Below, in pieces: positions 32,535-44,593 of a stretch of DNA of 64,000 nt. A program made the translations under genes and the position numbers. The notes beneath the pieces were generated by a model. It saw only the letters and a list, made by a program, of their open reading frames with translations. It had not been told where the DNA came from and searched no databases. How positions within the stretch are numbered: the first letter of the stretch is position 1; the number at the start of each line of letters is the position of its first letter. Location of the stretch: contig NW_026516314.1 of NCBI RefSeq assembly GCF_025602895.1, positions 62,001 to 126,000 on the forward strand, written 5' to 3'. Source of the DNA: Polychytrium aggregatum. Lineage: Eukaryota > Chytridiomycota > Chytridiomycetes > Polychytriales.

Positions 32535-35500
32535 TTAGAACTTGATGAGATCCTTCAAGGACTCGGCAGTGTCCTCGTGCAGCTCAAACAAGTAGCGCTG
32601 GGCACCTGTGCCAAGACTCCACATGGCATAGCCTTTTCTGGTCTTGTGGAGCTTCCGGGTGGATTCGGTCGAAATCGAGGTGACCTGCAGATCGGCGGTC
32701 ACAGAGGAGCGCGACACATCAAACACCTGGCTGTTTTTGAGTCGGATGTCGGCCGATGAGCTCCTCGCATCAGGAGGACTCTGTGTACGGATGAGGGACG
32801 AGTGTTTTAGTGATGCAGGGACGGAAGGGGCAGCGAATGCAGCGTGAGCACAACGTGCCAGTCGAGTTCCCAGCGATTCCTCCAAGCGATGCCTTTCCCA
32901 GCGATGCTGGATACAGAGATTTCAACAGCGGGAACAACACAGCACATCTCTTTGGCATCTGTCCGGCCCTCCCGGTGCTGCCTGAATCATACCGTGTGCG
33001 TAAACACCAAGGTATTGTTGTCAACGACGTAGAGGTGGCAGTTGACGAGAACTTCGGTGCGGCCGCCACTGATGGTCTGCTTGTATAGCGTCACCGAGGG
33101 CAGGCAAGCCACAGGGCGCAACAGCTCGTCTTTGTACTTGCGAGCACTTCCGTTACCCCGAGTTCCGGTTTTGAGGGCTGTGGTGGTGCTCATTACTCCA
33201 GCCTTGGAATCAGCGGCTTTGACTCCAATGCTGGGATCGACTCTCAGGAGCGAAACCATGACAAATGGGATCAAGAGCGGCATGGCTGCGATGGCCATGA
33301 GGAAGTAGTAGACGAAGAACAAAGAAATGCCCGGTAGCATCATCATGAATATCGACAGCAGCAGGTAGACCACCGTCAGATTCCTGCGTATTCAAAATCA
33401 GAAGCAAAAATCGTAAGTCGACTCTGGAGATCTTCTTGACTGCCTTGACTGCCTTGACTGCCTTGACTGCCTTAATGGACTTTGCGGCTTGCGCCAATCG
33501 AGACATGCACCGCAGCAAAACCTACACGGCAGACACCAGGACAAACTTTGTATCGTATCTGCAGTTTGCAAGCAAATAGCGTGAGAGACAGCATGGTTGC
33601 TGTGTGAGCCTCGGTATCCGAATCACGCCAGCATCGGCGTCAGACTTTCCAAGGATTTCTTACGCATAACATTTGGCATTGCGGGTCTGGAAGGCGAGGA
33701 CACTGGCCAAAATAAGCCAGGCAAGATTGAAGACCAAGTAGAGCAGCGACACCATCATTTCTGTCGTCGGGTCCGTTCCCGCACAAGTCACGTAGATGTC
33801 GAACTCGGTCTGGTAGATGTGCAGCGCATACGGGACCATACTGCCAGTCATTTCTCTTCCAACCGAAATAAGCTGGTATTGGAATGGTGTTGTCGGGCAC
33901 GATTGGAAAAGCAATCAAGCCAGTCAGACGGTGGTGTTCCCTGGTGCATCTTAGCAAGCCACGCAGTCCTCAACATCAAAGGATTGCCGATACTGCAATA
34001 TGAGGGGCGAGCACGGTGTGCAACACTGTGTTGAGCTATTACCACATCCATTATAAACGTCGCCGAGCAAATAAATACGGGCAGGAGTGTTGGAAGCTTG
34101 GTTTCTTTGAGAGTATGTGACTTCGACGTTTGCAGATATCCTAGCCGCATTTGACATGTAAGTCTGTTGGACCAGGAATGCATCCAAGCAGATCGGGGGG
34201 AATATTGGCTTGGAGCTTACGTATAGTCCTCGAGAGAAGACACCTGTGCAGAGTTTGGCATATCAGTCAATTGAACTGGTAGATTCTCATCTTTGCGCTG
34301 TAGTATGGCGAGAGGCATCTTACCCATGCACGAAGGACATCATGAGATTGACCCAGAAGTAATACTCAACGATGCAGTTCCTCCTTGTCGGCACGCCAAT
34401 CTCGGTAATCACGCAGATCATACACAAGATAATGTAGGCGTTCGCTGGCGAGCCAGGGATATCACGTCAGAAGCATGGCATCTTCATACAGGGACCGTTT
34501 CCATGGGATATGGGCTGGCGGCAAGCCAACTGGCTCACAAGTAATGCGGCAACTCACCAAAGAACAGATAGAGCAAATTGAAATACTTCATTGTCTCGCT
34601 GCTTGTCACGGTGAGGAAGACTGCGTATATGAACAGTGATGCACAGGCAACGATGATTATCACGGCGATCGTTGTGAGGGCAGTGGCCCCGCTGCTTCCC
34701 CACTGGACGTTGAGGTAGTTGTACGGCGGATAGTCTGTCGGCAGCTTCAAAAGCGGCGAGGAAGTGTTCGTGACCGACGTCCCAAAGGTCGTCGTGTTCA
34801 TAAAATAGATCTCGCAGCTTTCAGGCATGAAGTTGTCGACAGTGACATAAGCTTCGACCGTGTCGGTTATGTTTCCCATATTCAGTGTCTGTACAACATT
34901 TAGAAAGTCAGGTTTGTGATTCAGCTGAAACAAACCGCCTTGTGGTAGGATCTTACCTCGCTGTGGACCGAAAAAGTTCTTGTGGGGCGTTCATAAGTGT
35001 CAGTATGATCGTGAAATCTGTCAGCGTACGTTGCAGTGACTCACCCAGTAACACGGTTTCCGAACGCTGGGACGTAAATGAAGAGTAAGAACACCGGTGA
35101 GTGGTAAGAACATGTGGGGCAAGCCAACATTCCGAAACTCGCTGTAGAGCGGCTCGACAAGTGTACGCACAGTCATAATCCAGGACTCCGGAGGCGCCAC
35201 TAAAGGTCAAGTTCAAGAATGATTCTGTGGACAGCTGGCTCGACGTCAACGTGTTGTTTGCTATGATGCTGAAGCTGACGCCAGATTTGAGAAGCTTGGA
35301 GTTATGAAACCAGGTTCGACCGTACCAGCGTTAGTTGTGAGCACATAGCAGCAACAGAACGATAATGAGCTTGCTCGATACACATGCCAGAGACCGGGAG
35401 TGTACTCACTCGATCAAACGCCTTAGCGGCTGTCATAACACAGTCGTATGTGAGACTGGGGCGGTAGATATAAAAGTATGAGAATACATTCGTCACATGG

Positions 35501-38082
35501 TTGGTGGGCGTTGCTGCGAATCGATGTGTGGCATACGATAATACGTACACTGCGACCGGGAGCAGGTTCACTTCGGGAAATCCAAGTGCGCTGACTGAGT
35601 TGTTGTACTCAATGAACGAAGGCCGTGTTGGATCCACAGTCTCGGGGCCGTATCTACGCCATACGTAGAGTGATGTGAGATCAGTGCTCTCGATGCAGCG
35701 GGACTGTCAATCCATACAAGAGCTCGGCTATACAAACGCGCCACAGCAGAATTATCTTACGCATAAAAGTTCCTGCACCATTCGGCGATATCGGTTTGGG
35801 TGGTGAGTGGTGAGTGGTGAGTACCGGATCTGAATACATCGCAATAGATGCTGTAGACCAGTGCAACACTTCCTTACATATTGATCCCGCTGTGGAGTAC
35901 GAAAAATGGTCAGAATACTTTGGCTTGAATCAAAGTCGAGCAACAAGCCGCAAGTCTCGTTGAATGCGGAGGCGGCTCAAGAAATATGTGATTTTGGTAT
36001 CGATGCACACTCACTAGTCGCGCACGTAGGTTCCATTGATTGGTCCGCCTGCTTGAGGCACCAAAGTTGTGTTGAAATTTGTATAAAAGTTGACGGACTC
36101 GAGCAGGGTGTTGACATCCGAGTTCATAAGGCCCTCATGAGTCAACCATGTGTATTGTGGTGCGTCCAGACCGTACCTATCAATGTATTCGGTGGAATGT
36201 AGTCAGCCGGATCAGCAGCCCCAAGCCACTCGGGCTCTCAGCGTCCGATGCGCATTCGGGTCGTGCTTACTTCTTGCCCTGGGAGTATTCGCGATAGTGA
36301 CATGGAAATGTGTCGTTTAAGCATGTAAGTGATTTTGGATGCCGCCATGGTGTCAGTGCAGCCAAGTTATCAAGTCGAGCGCTGGTAGCAGTCCTTACAT
36401 AGAGATAGGATACCGTGGCGGGGAGGATAGAGCACATGCAGACGATCACCCGGACGTTGGAGTTTTTAACGGTTTTCAGCTGAGCTGTGTAGTCCGATGT
36501 GGTTGCTCCTTGTGATGCAATCGTTACTTGCGGATACACATTGAGCCCGAGGATTCCGGCCTGGTCCAGAAACCCAGGCAGAAAAGTTGGTCCGACTGGA
36601 TCAGAAACCGGGTCCTGAGGTCGGAATCGCGGTTAGTTGAGTTTGTGTTCATACGTGGCAGACTGATGCACGGACAACGAGATACCGAACTGCAACCATC
36701 ACGGCGATTCGACGGAGGCCCATGTTGTAGAGCCAAACGGCCATCGCTAGAATCGGAAATCAAACGAACATTCAGCTCTTTCGTCACTCTACGAGGGAGT
36801 GGCTTGCAACAGATCGCACTCGCAAGTCACTCAAGATGCAGTGCTATGATCTTATTTCCATTTCCACGCCTATGTCATGGGAATGTGCAGGAATGCGTGG
36901 GCCCTGGAGCGGTGGGCATGCCGTGAATGTGGGCCAACCCACCTCGACCCTTGAGCTCGGCCTGAGGAATGGTGCGATAGAAAGTTGGGTATGTCTGTCG
37001 ATTTTGGAGCTACACGAAACATGGGTGAGATCAAGGGCCGTCTTGATATCGACGGCGTACGTTCTCAGGTTGAAGTGCATCGCATTTGGGCTCACTCACC
37101 GAGCTGTCCGAAATAATAGGCGAACACATCTAGAGTGGCGCCAGATCCGCATCAATAACCATATTTCTCGAGCGGCCAAGCTCCGAGCGTACCGATCGAC
37201 GTTTGCGTGCACTCTCCTTTCATGTGGGCTCGGCTCCAAGATACACACCGGAACATTCTGAACTCCAGCCCAAAGCGCCTCCATCTTCACAGAGTCACCC
37301 GCCACGATCGAATCTCCGATGAGTAGATTGGCGCCCGAGTTGACCAGTGCGCGTGCAGCCATGAGCTATCAGAGAGTAAGGCGGTTTCGATGAGCGAATG
37401 TGCATGCTGTCGAGGGTGCCAACCAGCATTGGGGTGATGAGCTGGGAGGAGGCAGTGGGATGTACATACGCCCTGTGCCGTGTTTCCAAGCGAGCCGTAG
37501 GTATTGGCTGTATAGCCGACCAAACGCTGTGGAGGTGCCAAAGCAGCCGGATGTGAGACATGGTTTTGGTCAGGGGATCCACGGCCGGGTCAAGAGAGCC
37601 AAAGCTGCGCCAGACTCGTATCGATGCAGCCTTGCTAATCGTCTTACGATGCCAGGGAGGATGTCGTCCCTGCGAGCCAGGTCAATGGAGACGCGTGTGA
37701 GCGCAAATCACCGCGGGACCAAGCACAGGACAGTCCAAGGGGCATACCTGGTGTTGATGACATTGATCGCCGCCTGCATCCCAGCTTGCCTGGAGGAAGG
37801 TCCACCGGGTCAGCATCGTCTCGTGAGCACAGATGCATATTATCACCCGTTCAGGCACGGCAGAGGCATTTGCGCCGCAGCTTACATGAGCTGTGCCTCC
37901 AGGGACGTATACCACACATAGTAGGCGTATTGGGGTGGAGCATTTACGCCGATGAGACTGAAGAAGGCCATCGAGCCGATCTTGAGGACCTGCGTGCTGT
38001 TGGTGACATTCTTGCAGCGAACGAGTGTGCACAAGAGTGCGAAACAGAGTGCCCCGTAGAGGGTCCCGTTATGCAGTCGCAT
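32535..38082 (-). CDS. Class C G-protein-coupled receptor with type-1 periplasmic-binding ectodomain
   Basis: About 20 small exons on the minus strand. Exon 1 (38082 down to about 37886) encodes a signal peptide (LYGALCFALLCTLVRC) and the first strand of the ligand domain (IGSMAFFSLIG). Successive exons give MQAAINVIN, DDILPGI, RLVGYTANTYGSLGNTAQG, LMAARALVNSGANLLIGDS, PIISDSS, TYPTFYRTIPQAELKGRG, MAVWLYNMGLRRIAVMVAV, LGLNVYPQVTIASQGATTSD, LTYDCVMTAAKAFDR and LLKSGVSFSIIANNTLTSSQ: the order of an ANF-receptor/Venus-flytrap domain. The 7TM core follows (ALTTIAVIIIVACASLFIYA, ANAYIILCMICVITEIGV, LPTLLPVFICSATFIMDVV, MMVSLLYLVFNLAWLILASV, LPGISLFFVYYFLMAIAAMP), then a cytosolic tail to the stop at 32535. 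This is the metabotropic glutamate/GABA-B plan, so a small-molecule (amino acid or related) ligand is likely but unidentified. Not every exon border was fixed; one near 36620 is out of phase in my model. Confidence 0.8.
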
Positions 38083-38912
38083 CTTCGCAGGTTGAAGCTA
38101 ATTATGCCGTGTCAAATGTATCAGATCGAACCAAGAGGGGACCGGGGTGGAGAGTGCGGTGGACCGTGGAGAAAAGTGGGCCGAAGAGAGAGTGGGACCG
38201 CCGGAGCGAGCAGCGCCCTCATCGTGCGCAGGTCCGATTGGCAAGGGTGCTGCGAGTGGGTATGTGCGATATGGCATCGCTCCTATGAAGAGGACGTCAG
38301 TCGGGCACTGTCGACGAGGGCCTTCCAAAGGGACATATGTACCACCTTGAGAAGTGATTGGGGGTGACAACTCTATCCACTGCCGCCATCGACACTGCTC
38401 AAGATGCAACGGATCACGTCTCTCGCAATGACAGGCCATACCAACGGAATACGCACCCACCAAGCACCAAAACAGACACAGGATCGAAGGTGGATCGACC
38501 CGCACGCGTGGTGCCCAGGAGGACCTGTGGGCATTCGCGATCCCAGAGAGCGGGGTGACCGCGTCCGAGTCACCACTGCTCTCGTGCCCTGGTCAGGTGC
38601 CGGCGTGCCGTCGCTGCGCACACACGTGAGCTGCGCAGCACGCGTTTCCTTGTGCCGGGGCCTTGTTGCGGCGTGCGCGTGTGCGCGCGTGACGCCTGGC
38701 CAATCGCCGGGCCCGTCCCTTCTGCGCCCGCGCCGGCTCTTTGGCCACCCTCAAAAACCCTGTGGGACCAGCCTGTTCGGCCGAAAACCTGCCCGCTCTT
38801 GCCTGCTCTTGCCTGCTCTTGCCTGCTCTTGCCTGCTCTTGCCTGCTCTTGCCCGCTCTTGCCTGCCAACCCATCATCTGCACGTCCCTCGTCTCGGCTC
38901 GATCTGCCTCTC
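38083..38912. other. Divergent promoter region between GPCR (-) and peroxidase (+)
   Basis: 830 bases, no gene supported. The 10-base repeat at 38790-38866 lies about 50 bases before the peroxidase ATG. Confidence 0.5.
38790..38866. repeat. 10-base tandem repeat (TGCTCTTGCC), eight copies
   Basis: Nearly perfect; two units have CGCTCTTGCC. It lies in the peroxidase 5' flank or leader. Confidence 0.95.
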
Positions 38913-41434
38913 ATGGACAAGTACCACAAACACCATAGCCACTCTGGCGCCGGCTCGGCGTTCTCCCTGCGCACTCTGCGAAAGTCAACCCTGTTCAAGC
39001 TCGCGGCCGCGGCAGCCATCCTCTATGTTGGTCGCTCAATCTTCTTCTCCCCGTCCACCGACTCGTCCTCCCGGCTGCAGATGCTTGCCGAAGAGCCCGT
39101 CTCGGAGGTTGTTCAAAGTAGGCCTCCCCCGACCAAACAGTCGCCACCATCTTCGTCGCAGCTCTTGCTTGTCCTTCACGATGACCAGCAATCTGCATCC
39201 TCCTCCAACGCTGCCACAACGATTTCTCCCCCCAAATCACTGACGTGCATGTTCATTTCTGGCACCTCAAGGCCCTGGGGAATACGTTCCTGACCTGGAT
39301 ATCCTCGAAGACATGCTCGTTGGTACGCTCGACCTGCCAGGCCGGATCTTGGGTCGCCCGCTGCTCTGCCATGGCCTCGCTGCTCACTCACCGTCATCTC
39401 CAACCAGACCCCACCAGCTCGCACGGACCCACGCCGTTTCTCCAGTCGATTAGGTAGCGATGCTTGCGTTGGTCTCGTTCGGAGATGGAGCCAATGGGAC
39501 CGCCGCCACCCGAAGGCCGCACTGCCATTTGTCGTCTCTGCTGACATGCTGCCTCTCCCCGCCATCCTCCCAGGATCTGTATGTGGCACGATGACGGACC
39601 CAGCGACGGAACGGGCGGCGATAACCCCTCGCTCTCCGTTGGTGCACACATGACCGCTGCCGCCGAGTGGGTGAGTGTTTGGTTGCGTATTACCGAGGCT
39701 AAGACGCTCGCAATGCCGCTGGAGAGACTTGTCGCAGACGACAAGCCGAGATGGACAAGCGTTGTTATCGCCCTGTGGCACGCAATCGCTCATCATGGCA
39801 ACGACTGGGTCGTCTCCTAACCGTGCTCCCACACCCACCATCGCCAGGTACGAACCGCCTTCCACGACGCCGCGACATACAACAAGAACGATCGGTCTGG
39901 GGGGCTCGATGGCTCTGTTCAGTTTGAAGGAACTCGAGAAGAGAACCTGAGCAACCTCAAGGACTCGGGCGTTCCGTTCAACGTCGAGTTCTTCCGACAG
40001 TACATGGCCCCGGGTGTCTCTCGTATGTATGCCGAGCTGTCCGTACAAGCATGGTGCGGCAATCATATCAGGGTCGCTCCATTGCCGCTCCATTGCCGCT
40101 CCATTGCCGCTCCATTGCCGCTCCATTGCCGCTCCATTGCCGCTCCAAGACGGCGCCTGTCGGGTGATTGCTGTGCTGTATGCTGACTGCCGATTGCTAT
40201 GATCAATGTGCCGACGCATTCAAATGTCCAGTCGCCGACATTATTGCCTTGGCCGCCGTCGCCTCCGTCAAGGTCTGCAGCGGGCCCGCTGTTCCCTACA
40301 AGTACGGGCGAGTCGACGCCACCGCCGCCAACGAGCCCAATCTGGTTCCGCTCGAGACAGAGCATGTCGACAAGCAGATGGACAAGTTTGCGCGCATGAA
40401 CTTTACCAAGGAGGAGGCCATTGCCATGGTGGCCTGTGGCCACACGCTTGGCCGTGTGCATCACCACAACAAGCCCAAGCTCGTTCCCAGCAACAAGTAC
40501 TACACTGGCTTCTTTGATGACAGCTATGCTCGGTTTGATAACAACATTGCCAAAAACTACGTAAACGGCGGCGGCAACATTGTGAACCCCCTGGCCAACC
40601 CGGACGGTCCTCGAGAGCTCGGCGCCATGTCAGATGCCGATCTCTTTGCTTCTGACAAGAACGTGACAATCAAGAGGTGGGATCTTGAGTCGAAAGCACT
40701 GTCCAGCTTGCCGTAGTCTTGGCTCATGACTAACTTGATTATGGCGGACGGACTCGGCTCTTTCTATGCTCCTTTGCATTGCAAATCTCCGCCAGACTTG
40801 CCAAATCGTCGACATACTTTGCGGCCACCTGCCAGAGGGTCTTTGACAAAATGATCAACGGCATGACCAACTTCAAAAACCCCAAGCAAAAGACGCTCCA
40901 GGGCCCAATTCGTTTCCGGACCCTGCGTCTGCCTTACTACGACTGGTCCCTGGACCCGTCGAGCTCCACCTTGAAGGGATATGTCAAGTACTTTTCATCC
41001 AGCATCCCGAACAACGAAATCATCCGCCTCGAGATCTTTTACACCGATGCCAAGATGGGCAAGATCGTGAAGGCCCTGGACCTCATTGCCGGCGATAACT
41101 GGAAGCCGCCGGTCTATTCGATGGAAACAACCCCGGTCTGGGGACTGACGACGCAGATTCCGGTGTCGTTCACGTTCGATGCAGCCCATGGCGTGGTAAG
41201 TTGGGCGGCATAGCGGTCATGCGGCGGGTGGTCTTCTGGAACGAGGGTATGCGGTGTGTCGCTGTCGACGATGGCTCTAGTCATGTCCAATGTGCTAACC
41301 TCGCTGCCTCCGTATGCCTTCTGCAGCAATACGTCTTTGCCCGCTCACACGCAGCCGACGGCACCGTCGCCTGGTCCAACTCGTCCATCACTGGCAAGGG
41401 CAGCTACGCTGCATCTATTCCGCCCCTAATCTAA
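38913..41434 (+). CDS. Membrane-anchored haem peroxidase (plant/fungal peroxidase superfamily)
   Basis: The ATG at 38913 opens exon 1 (to 39117), with a His-rich cytosolic start and one hydrophobic helix at residues ~29-47 (LFKLAAAAAILYVGRSIFF), a signal anchor. A short exon 39272-39322 (EYVPDLDILEDMLV) follows. Later exons give WHDDGPSDGTGGDNPSLSV, then the distal haem site RTAFHDAATYNKNDRSGGLD (about 39848-40020), DIIALAAVASVKVCSGP, YKYGRVDAT, and the proximal-His helix VACGHTLGRVHHH (about 40428-40465). Exon 40796-41195 and the last exon 41327-41434 (TAA) add a ~170-residue C-terminal beta-rich domain with no name. It should oxidise substrates with H2O2 at the cell surface or in the secretory route. 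Two junctions are unclear: into the WHDD exon (phase) and into the exon starting near 40180 (no AG visible). Confidence 0.8.
40076..40147. repeat. 11-base minisatellite (CATTGCCGCTC) in a peroxidase intron
   Basis: Six near-perfect units, between the GTATGT donor at about 40022 and the next coding exon. Confidence 0.95.
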
Positions 41435-41914
41435 TCTAATCTAATTCCACGCCTCCCCCGGCCTTTGCACTGTGGCAGCGGCGCTCGATTGCCCCGCTTG
41501 TTCGTCCCTCTCTGCTATGAGCTGCCCGAGATGTCCAGCGTGTTTGGATGGATGAGACGATGTGTCCCGCTGCTCATTCAACGCGCTGTGGCCGTATTCC
41601 TTGTTTTGTGTTTCCCAGCAACAGGCACCGGCTGGATCCAGGCCCGCCCCGGCTCCAGCCACTTTGTCCACGTGACGATGATCGGGGAAATTCTCCGATT
41701 GGTCGATCGCGGCGCGCAGCACACTCGTTTTTCTGCTCCAGCCGGCTCGAGTGCACTCGAGCCAGGTGTCGGTGCGGCGCCTCGCTCGCGAGATAAATCC
41801 GTCGGTGCTCGCCATTCTCTTTCTGCCCTCCCTTTCGAATCTCGCTGTTCAACTTCGAGCGAAGCCTTCACTGTCCCCGATTTCCCTCGGTTATCAACAG
41901 AACATCTCTCCAAA
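41435..41914. other. Promoter and leader of the uS15 gene
   Basis: 480 bases between two genes on the same strand; no further gene. The last ~90 bases are pyrimidine-rich, as is common in ribosomal-protein gene leaders. Confidence 0.5.
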
Positions 41915-42886
41915 ATGGGTCGCATGCACGCTCCTGGCAAGGGTATCTCCTCCTCTGCCCTCCCCTACCGCCGCACTCCCGCCTCCTGGGTCAAGACCAC
42001 CCCCGATGAGGTCATTGAGCAGATCCTGAAGCTCTCCAAGAAGGGTCTCACTCCCTCCCAGATCGGTGTCATTCTCCGGTGAGCTCCCGTGTGCAATTAG
42101 AGAGGCCGATTGGGTGGTCTTTTGCTCCGGGAGACGGACAGGACTCGACTGGACCGGACTGGACTGGATCTCAAACCAGAACGCGGGACCAGCCCGATTC
42201 GGCAGGATTTGGATACGGAACCTTTGGACGAACAGAGGCTCCCCGACCTGGTGGTCTGGCAGAGCTTGAACGTGGCTCGTCCTAATCGACCGATGCGCTT
42301 CTGTTGCGACTCTGCTCCTCAGTGACTCCCACGGCATTGCCCAGGTCAAGTCCGTCACCGGTAACAAGATCCTCCGTATCCTCAAGTCCAACGGTGTCGC
42401 CCCCTCCATCCCCGAGGATCTTTACCACCTGATCAAGAAGGCCATCCAGGTCCGCAAGCACCTCGAGAAGTTCCGCAAGGACATGGACTCCAAGTTCCGT
42501 CTCATTCTGATCGAGTCCCGTATCCACCGTCTTGCCCGCTACTACAAGACCGCCGGCCAGCTCCCTCCCAACTGGAAATAGTATCCTTTTTGAATAACCG
42601 CGCGGTTCCTTGCCGCCGCTGCCTGATTGCTGTCTGCCGCCTGATGATGCCTGCATCTGCTGTTGCCACTGCTGCTTCATGCATGCCTCTGATCAGAGCG
42701 CTGCTGGGGCCCACCTCTATCATCGGTCGTTATTGGACATTACGTGAGATGAATCTGCCTTGGCCCGGCCCCCCGGTGCTGGGGCGATTACAGGCTTGCT
42801 AATCGTCGACTTCCTTAACTCAGCACTCACCTTTCTCTTCAATCAACTCTAGCGAGGCCGCCACTGCCTCCACCCTCATTGCCTAA
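41915..42886 (+). CDS. RPS13: 40S ribosomal protein uS15 (S13)
   Basis: Three exons in phase: 41915-42078, 42323-42580, 42853-42886; 151 residues, the same length as the human protein. The sequence is highly conserved: [58 protein letters not shown]. Reading past the second exon gives an early TAG; splicing TA|GTATCC to CTCTAG|C instead restores the family's C-terminus ([11 protein letters not shown], compare YESSTASALVA in animals), which proves the third exon. Component of the small subunit, contacting helices near the platform. Its 3' end faces the 3' end of the minus-strand gene at 43049. Confidence 0.97.
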
Positions 42887-43048
42887 GCGGCGACGAGTGC
42901 GCCGGCTCGGGAATCGCCCGCTGCTTCCTGTAGCCCGAAGGAGAACGCCATGGCTTCCGAGCGATATTGTATTCAATAAAGCAAAGGAGCGTACATTCGC
43001 AACCCCTGGGATCCTTGCATTTGTTCCCTCGCATCGCCGATCTGTGGC

Positions 43049-44122
43049 TCACAGATACATGCGGTCGTATTTGCTGTCGTCGGTGCTGTGGCTGGACTGG
43101 ACGACGGGCGTGGCTGCGGCGCTCTCTGCGGAGAACGACAGCCCCAGAAGCTGACACAGCGAGTCTGAGAACTGGCGGATCTGTTGCGGTTGGGAGTGCC
43201 GCGCGAGGGAAGCATTTGTTATCGGTGCCGAACAGCTGCTGTGGTTGCGAGTGTGCATATATATATATGCTCAGTCTGGCGCACATACCTCCTCCGTTCC
43301 ATAGCGAGCAGACGGCCGCTCGCGCTTCGTCGGCAGAATCAGGCCTCCGACCTGGAGCCCCTGTGTCTCGAGCGCCTGGACGATGTGCAGCGCAGTATGG
43401 TCGTTGACATCGGCGCTTGTCTTGAGCACAGGAAGATTCGCTGTCGCCGTGGGCACCGGCACCGTTGGCAAAAGCGCCGTTGGCGGTGAGTTCATTGACA
43501 ATATGTCACTTGGCCAGCGCCATCTGAACACAGACAATCACTCATTGCCGCACCCGCTTGGCGAGCTGCATGGTTGTTGCGCTGATCATTCTCACCTTCG
43601 GCAGGATATCCGTTGAGCGAGAAAAAGTGGGGCTTGGACGGATGCGAGGCAACATCGACGGCAGCGACGACAAGCACCCGTTTGGCTCCGTGCTTGTGCA
43701 GGAAGCGAGCTAACGACACTGCAAAGTGCGGTGCCTTTCCGGAAGCAATCTTGGCGGAGACCGAGACCAGCGAGACCTGCGTGGACAGACAACAGCAGCC
43801 GCCCGCTTGAGCACCCTACGACCGTTTGATGCGCTGCAGAGGCGATGCGGCCGAGTCAACAGGGACATGCGCGGAGCAGACGTACATGGATCGACGATCC
43901 CTTGCTGACGGTGGTGATTTGGATGGGGCCCTCGACCTCCTCAAAGCCGCACCAGGTGTATTCGGCGGCATATGTCCGGACTGCCTGGGGATCGTCGATC
44001 TCCCGGAGCAAGCGATATGTGCCGGCAAGGTCGTTGAAGGCCACGACGACAAATTCATCGAGACCAGGCACAGCCTGTGCGGACGGGCACGGGACAAGAT
44101 CCAGCAGCAGTCGGGAATCCAT
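43049..44122 (-). CDS. Unrecognised protein; weak resemblance to a proteasome-assembly chaperone fold
   Basis: Exon 1 (43886-44122, ATG ending at 44122) reads MDSRLLLDLVPCPSAQ, then GLDEFVVVAFNDLAGTYRLL. Exon 2 (43596-43776) joins in phase: VSLVSVSAKIASGKAPHF, LARFLHKHGAKRVLVVAAVD. A later exon, about 43510-43295, reads ADVNDHTALHIVQALETQGL, and the last part to 43049 reads SQPQQIRQFSDSLCQLLGLS. Alternating strands with LHKHGAKRVLVV and a conserved-looking dimer of such units recall PAC1/PAC2-type chaperones, but this is a guess from secondary structure. Splice phases into and out of the third exon do not agree in my model. An AT microsatellite (43258-43268) sits in the last intron. Confidence 0.5.
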
Positions 44123-44593
44123 GGTAACAGAACGGTGATAGATCGGAGGCAAGGCGAGGCAAGGCAAGCGAGGCAAGGCAAGCGAGGCAAGGCAGGGCGA
44201 TGCGGGGCGGGGCGGGGGCGACAGATCCTGGGGTCTCGGCGGAAATAGTCAAGGCAGCAGTGTGCTGATGAACAAAAGTCAACCCAGAGCAGAGCCAGCC
44301 TGGTCCAGAACAGGCAACGCCGATGCAGGAATGCCCCAAGCCGGGGTGGCCTGGTCGATTGGTGCTGCGCACATGCCCAGCTGCGCAGCGCCCATGATTT
44401 CTCGGCTCTGTCGGGTTCATCCCGGCCACAGGTCCTCGGCCCGATCTGCGTCGTTGGGGGGAGGGGAGCCTGCGCTCGTCAAGCACGCATCAGACACCCA
44501 CCAGGCGCCCCTCGAGCGTTTCGGCTGGAGCCGCTGCTTCGAGTAACTCCCCGACCGCTGCATCGAGTACCTCCCCGACCGCTGCATCCCGCG
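44123..44593. other. Divergent promoter region with G-rich and 25-base repeats
   Basis: Holds a purine/G-rich repeat (GGCAAGCGAGGCAA, 44148-44220) and a 25-base duplication (44538-44587) ending six bases before the AONS ATG. Confidence 0.6.

Noticed and set aside
38790-38866. Regular repeats resembling a CRISPR array
   Set aside because: Units are 10 bases with no spacers; the genome is eukaryotic. A plain minisatellite.
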